DNA of 14,740 bases from Candidatus Hodarchaeota archaeon (GTDB lineage: Archaea; Asgardarchaeota; Heimdallarchaeia; Hodarchaeales; YT1-039). The translations under genes and the position numbers were made by a program. Location of the stretch: NCBI GenBank assembly GCA_016840025.1, contig JAEOTF010000157.1, positions 1 to 14,740 of the forward strand. Reading direction: 5' to 3'. The notes beneath the pieces were generated by a model that saw nothing but the letters and a program-made list of their open reading frames with translations, made no database searches and was not told the DNA's origin. Positions 14,035 through 14,740 of the stretch are shown here, one piece after another. Position 1 is the first letter of the stretch, and each line of letters opens with the position of its first letter.

Positions 14035-14740
14035 TTAATTCCTCTTATATTTAGTTTTTAAAATCATTAAGGTGATTAAACTAATTATGAGAATCATTGA
14101 ATTAAAACCTGCAGAATTCTGATCCTCAATCACTGTATCAGTTGATTTTTCTGTCTCAGGTGATGTTGTTGCGCTTAACATAGTTGTAGTGGTATTTATC
14201 CTTTCATCAAAGTATTCAACATCCCTTATCACCTCCAATCCCCAGTTACTGTCATATACATCAAGATCAACTCGGAATTGATCAGATTCCAAACCAGTAA
14301 AGTTTCCAGAGAAGATGTGATCTTCACCTGTATCTGAGAGAATTATAGATCTCTCTTTTGAAGTATTTTCCCAGAATATTTTTGCAATAACTTGAGTAAT
14401 ATCCCCCATTCCCGAAAATACTTTGGAAAGACCTGTTGTTTCGACATTAAGTGTGAAGTTAGTTTCTTCATCTCCTGAGGAAGATTCTATAATAATAGAA
14501 GAGACATAAGAATACCCCAAGATCTCTTTTACAATTGTTACGCACGTTTCATAAGTAGGTGCGGCTTGATTGCCACCCCCTGTGAATCCTCCACCTTTAC
14601 CACCTGTAATTATTCGTGCATCACTGACAACTTTAGCTTGGGGTTGTACTAATCCTCCTGCGGCTTCAATAATAGATTGACAATTTTCATGAGTGGTTAT
14701 TTTGATACAATTTATGATATCTGCAAACCCAAGGACAGCA
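14035..14740 (-). CDS. Exported DJ-1/PfpI-like protein, N-terminus cut by window edge
   Basis: The frame stays open to the right edge, giving at least 234 residues; a shorter start at TTG 14520 would cut inside the conserved domain and is not credible. The visible part begins AVLGFADIINC and aligns with the complete DJ-1-like paralogue from just after its nucleophile Cys. The matching Cys should therefore lie a few codons outside the window. Shared features are GGLV, VVSDARIITGG, the Gly-rich loop GGKGGGFTGGGN, APTYETC, EILGYSY and an Ig-like domain with IFSGNFTGLESDQFRVDL. The end is Ser/Thr-rich and then degenerates: NSAGFN replaces SPSFE before a helix and KTKYKRN. An extra Cys (INC) and the weaker anchor distinguish it. 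Presumably the upstream member of the same surface operon. Confidence 0.82.
   Translation of the reverse strand, partial: AVLGFADIINCIKITTHENCQSIIEAAGGLVQPQAKVVSDARIITGGKGGGFTGGGNQAAPTYETCVTIVKEILGYSYVSSIIIESSSGDEETNFTLNVETTGLSKVFSGMGDITQVIAKIFWENTSKERSIILSDTGEDHIFSGNFTGLESDQFRVDLDVYDSNWGLEVIRDVEYFDERINTTTTMLSATTSPETEKSTDTVIEDQNSAGFNSMILIISLITLMILKTKYKRN

Noticed and set aside
14035..14520. A short 161-residue gene starting at TTG 14520
   Set aside because: The frame has no stop up to the right edge, and the upstream codons match the DJ-1-like paralogue closely, so the gene is longer and merely cut by the window.
1..14740. CRISPR array, tRNA, rRNA, insertion sequence or prophage
   Set aside because: No short direct repeats with spacers, no tRNA-like cloverleaf, and no transposase or phage genes were seen; the window is almost wholly filled by the surface-protein genes.

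Overview
The window suggests an archaeon, most likely an Asgard archaeon of the Heimdallarchaeia type. The reasoning is: AT-rich DNA; Shine-Dalgarno sites of the GGTGA/GAGGTG type; signal-peptide proteins with Ser/Thr-rich stalks; and a repeated C-terminal tail made of a P-S-F-E-like motif, one transmembrane helix and a short basic end, which resembles the Heimdall-CTERM class of surface anchor. The phylum call rests on recalled resemblance of that tail, not on a search.

Every credible gene lies on the minus strand, so transcription runs from high to low coordinates. In that order: (1) a right-truncated exported DJ-1/PfpI-like protein; (2) an 81-base gap with weak TATA-like boxes; (3) a complete exported DJ-1/PfpI-like protein with an Ig-like domain; (4) an SBBP-repeat protein with seven repeats; (5) an exported metallo-beta-lactamase-fold protein of the COG1237 type; (6) a 65-residue zinc-ribbon protein, the only complete gene without a signal peptide or anchor; (7) eight complete LVIVD-repeat beta-propellers in tandem; (8) the start of a ninth, cut by the left edge. 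Gaps between genes are 2 to 19 bases apart from the 81-base one. No stretch over 300 bases lacks a gene, and I saw no tRNA, rRNA, CRISPR array or insertion sequence.

Apart from the zinc ribbon, every protein with a visible N-terminus has a signal peptide, and every one with a visible C-terminus has a stalk and the anchor. The locus therefore looks like one cell-surface module: four ectodomain types (LVIVD propeller, SBBP propeller, MBL hydrolase, DJ-1-like) displayed by the same anchor and probably co-transcribed. The LVIVD genes fall into adjacent similar pairs, which points to stepwise tandem duplication with local gene conversion. Many propeller blades carry an N-x-S/T sequon at the same position, so the propellers may be glycosylated at regular intervals. 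The function of the array is unknown; adhesion, surface-layer scaffolding or partner recognition are all possible.
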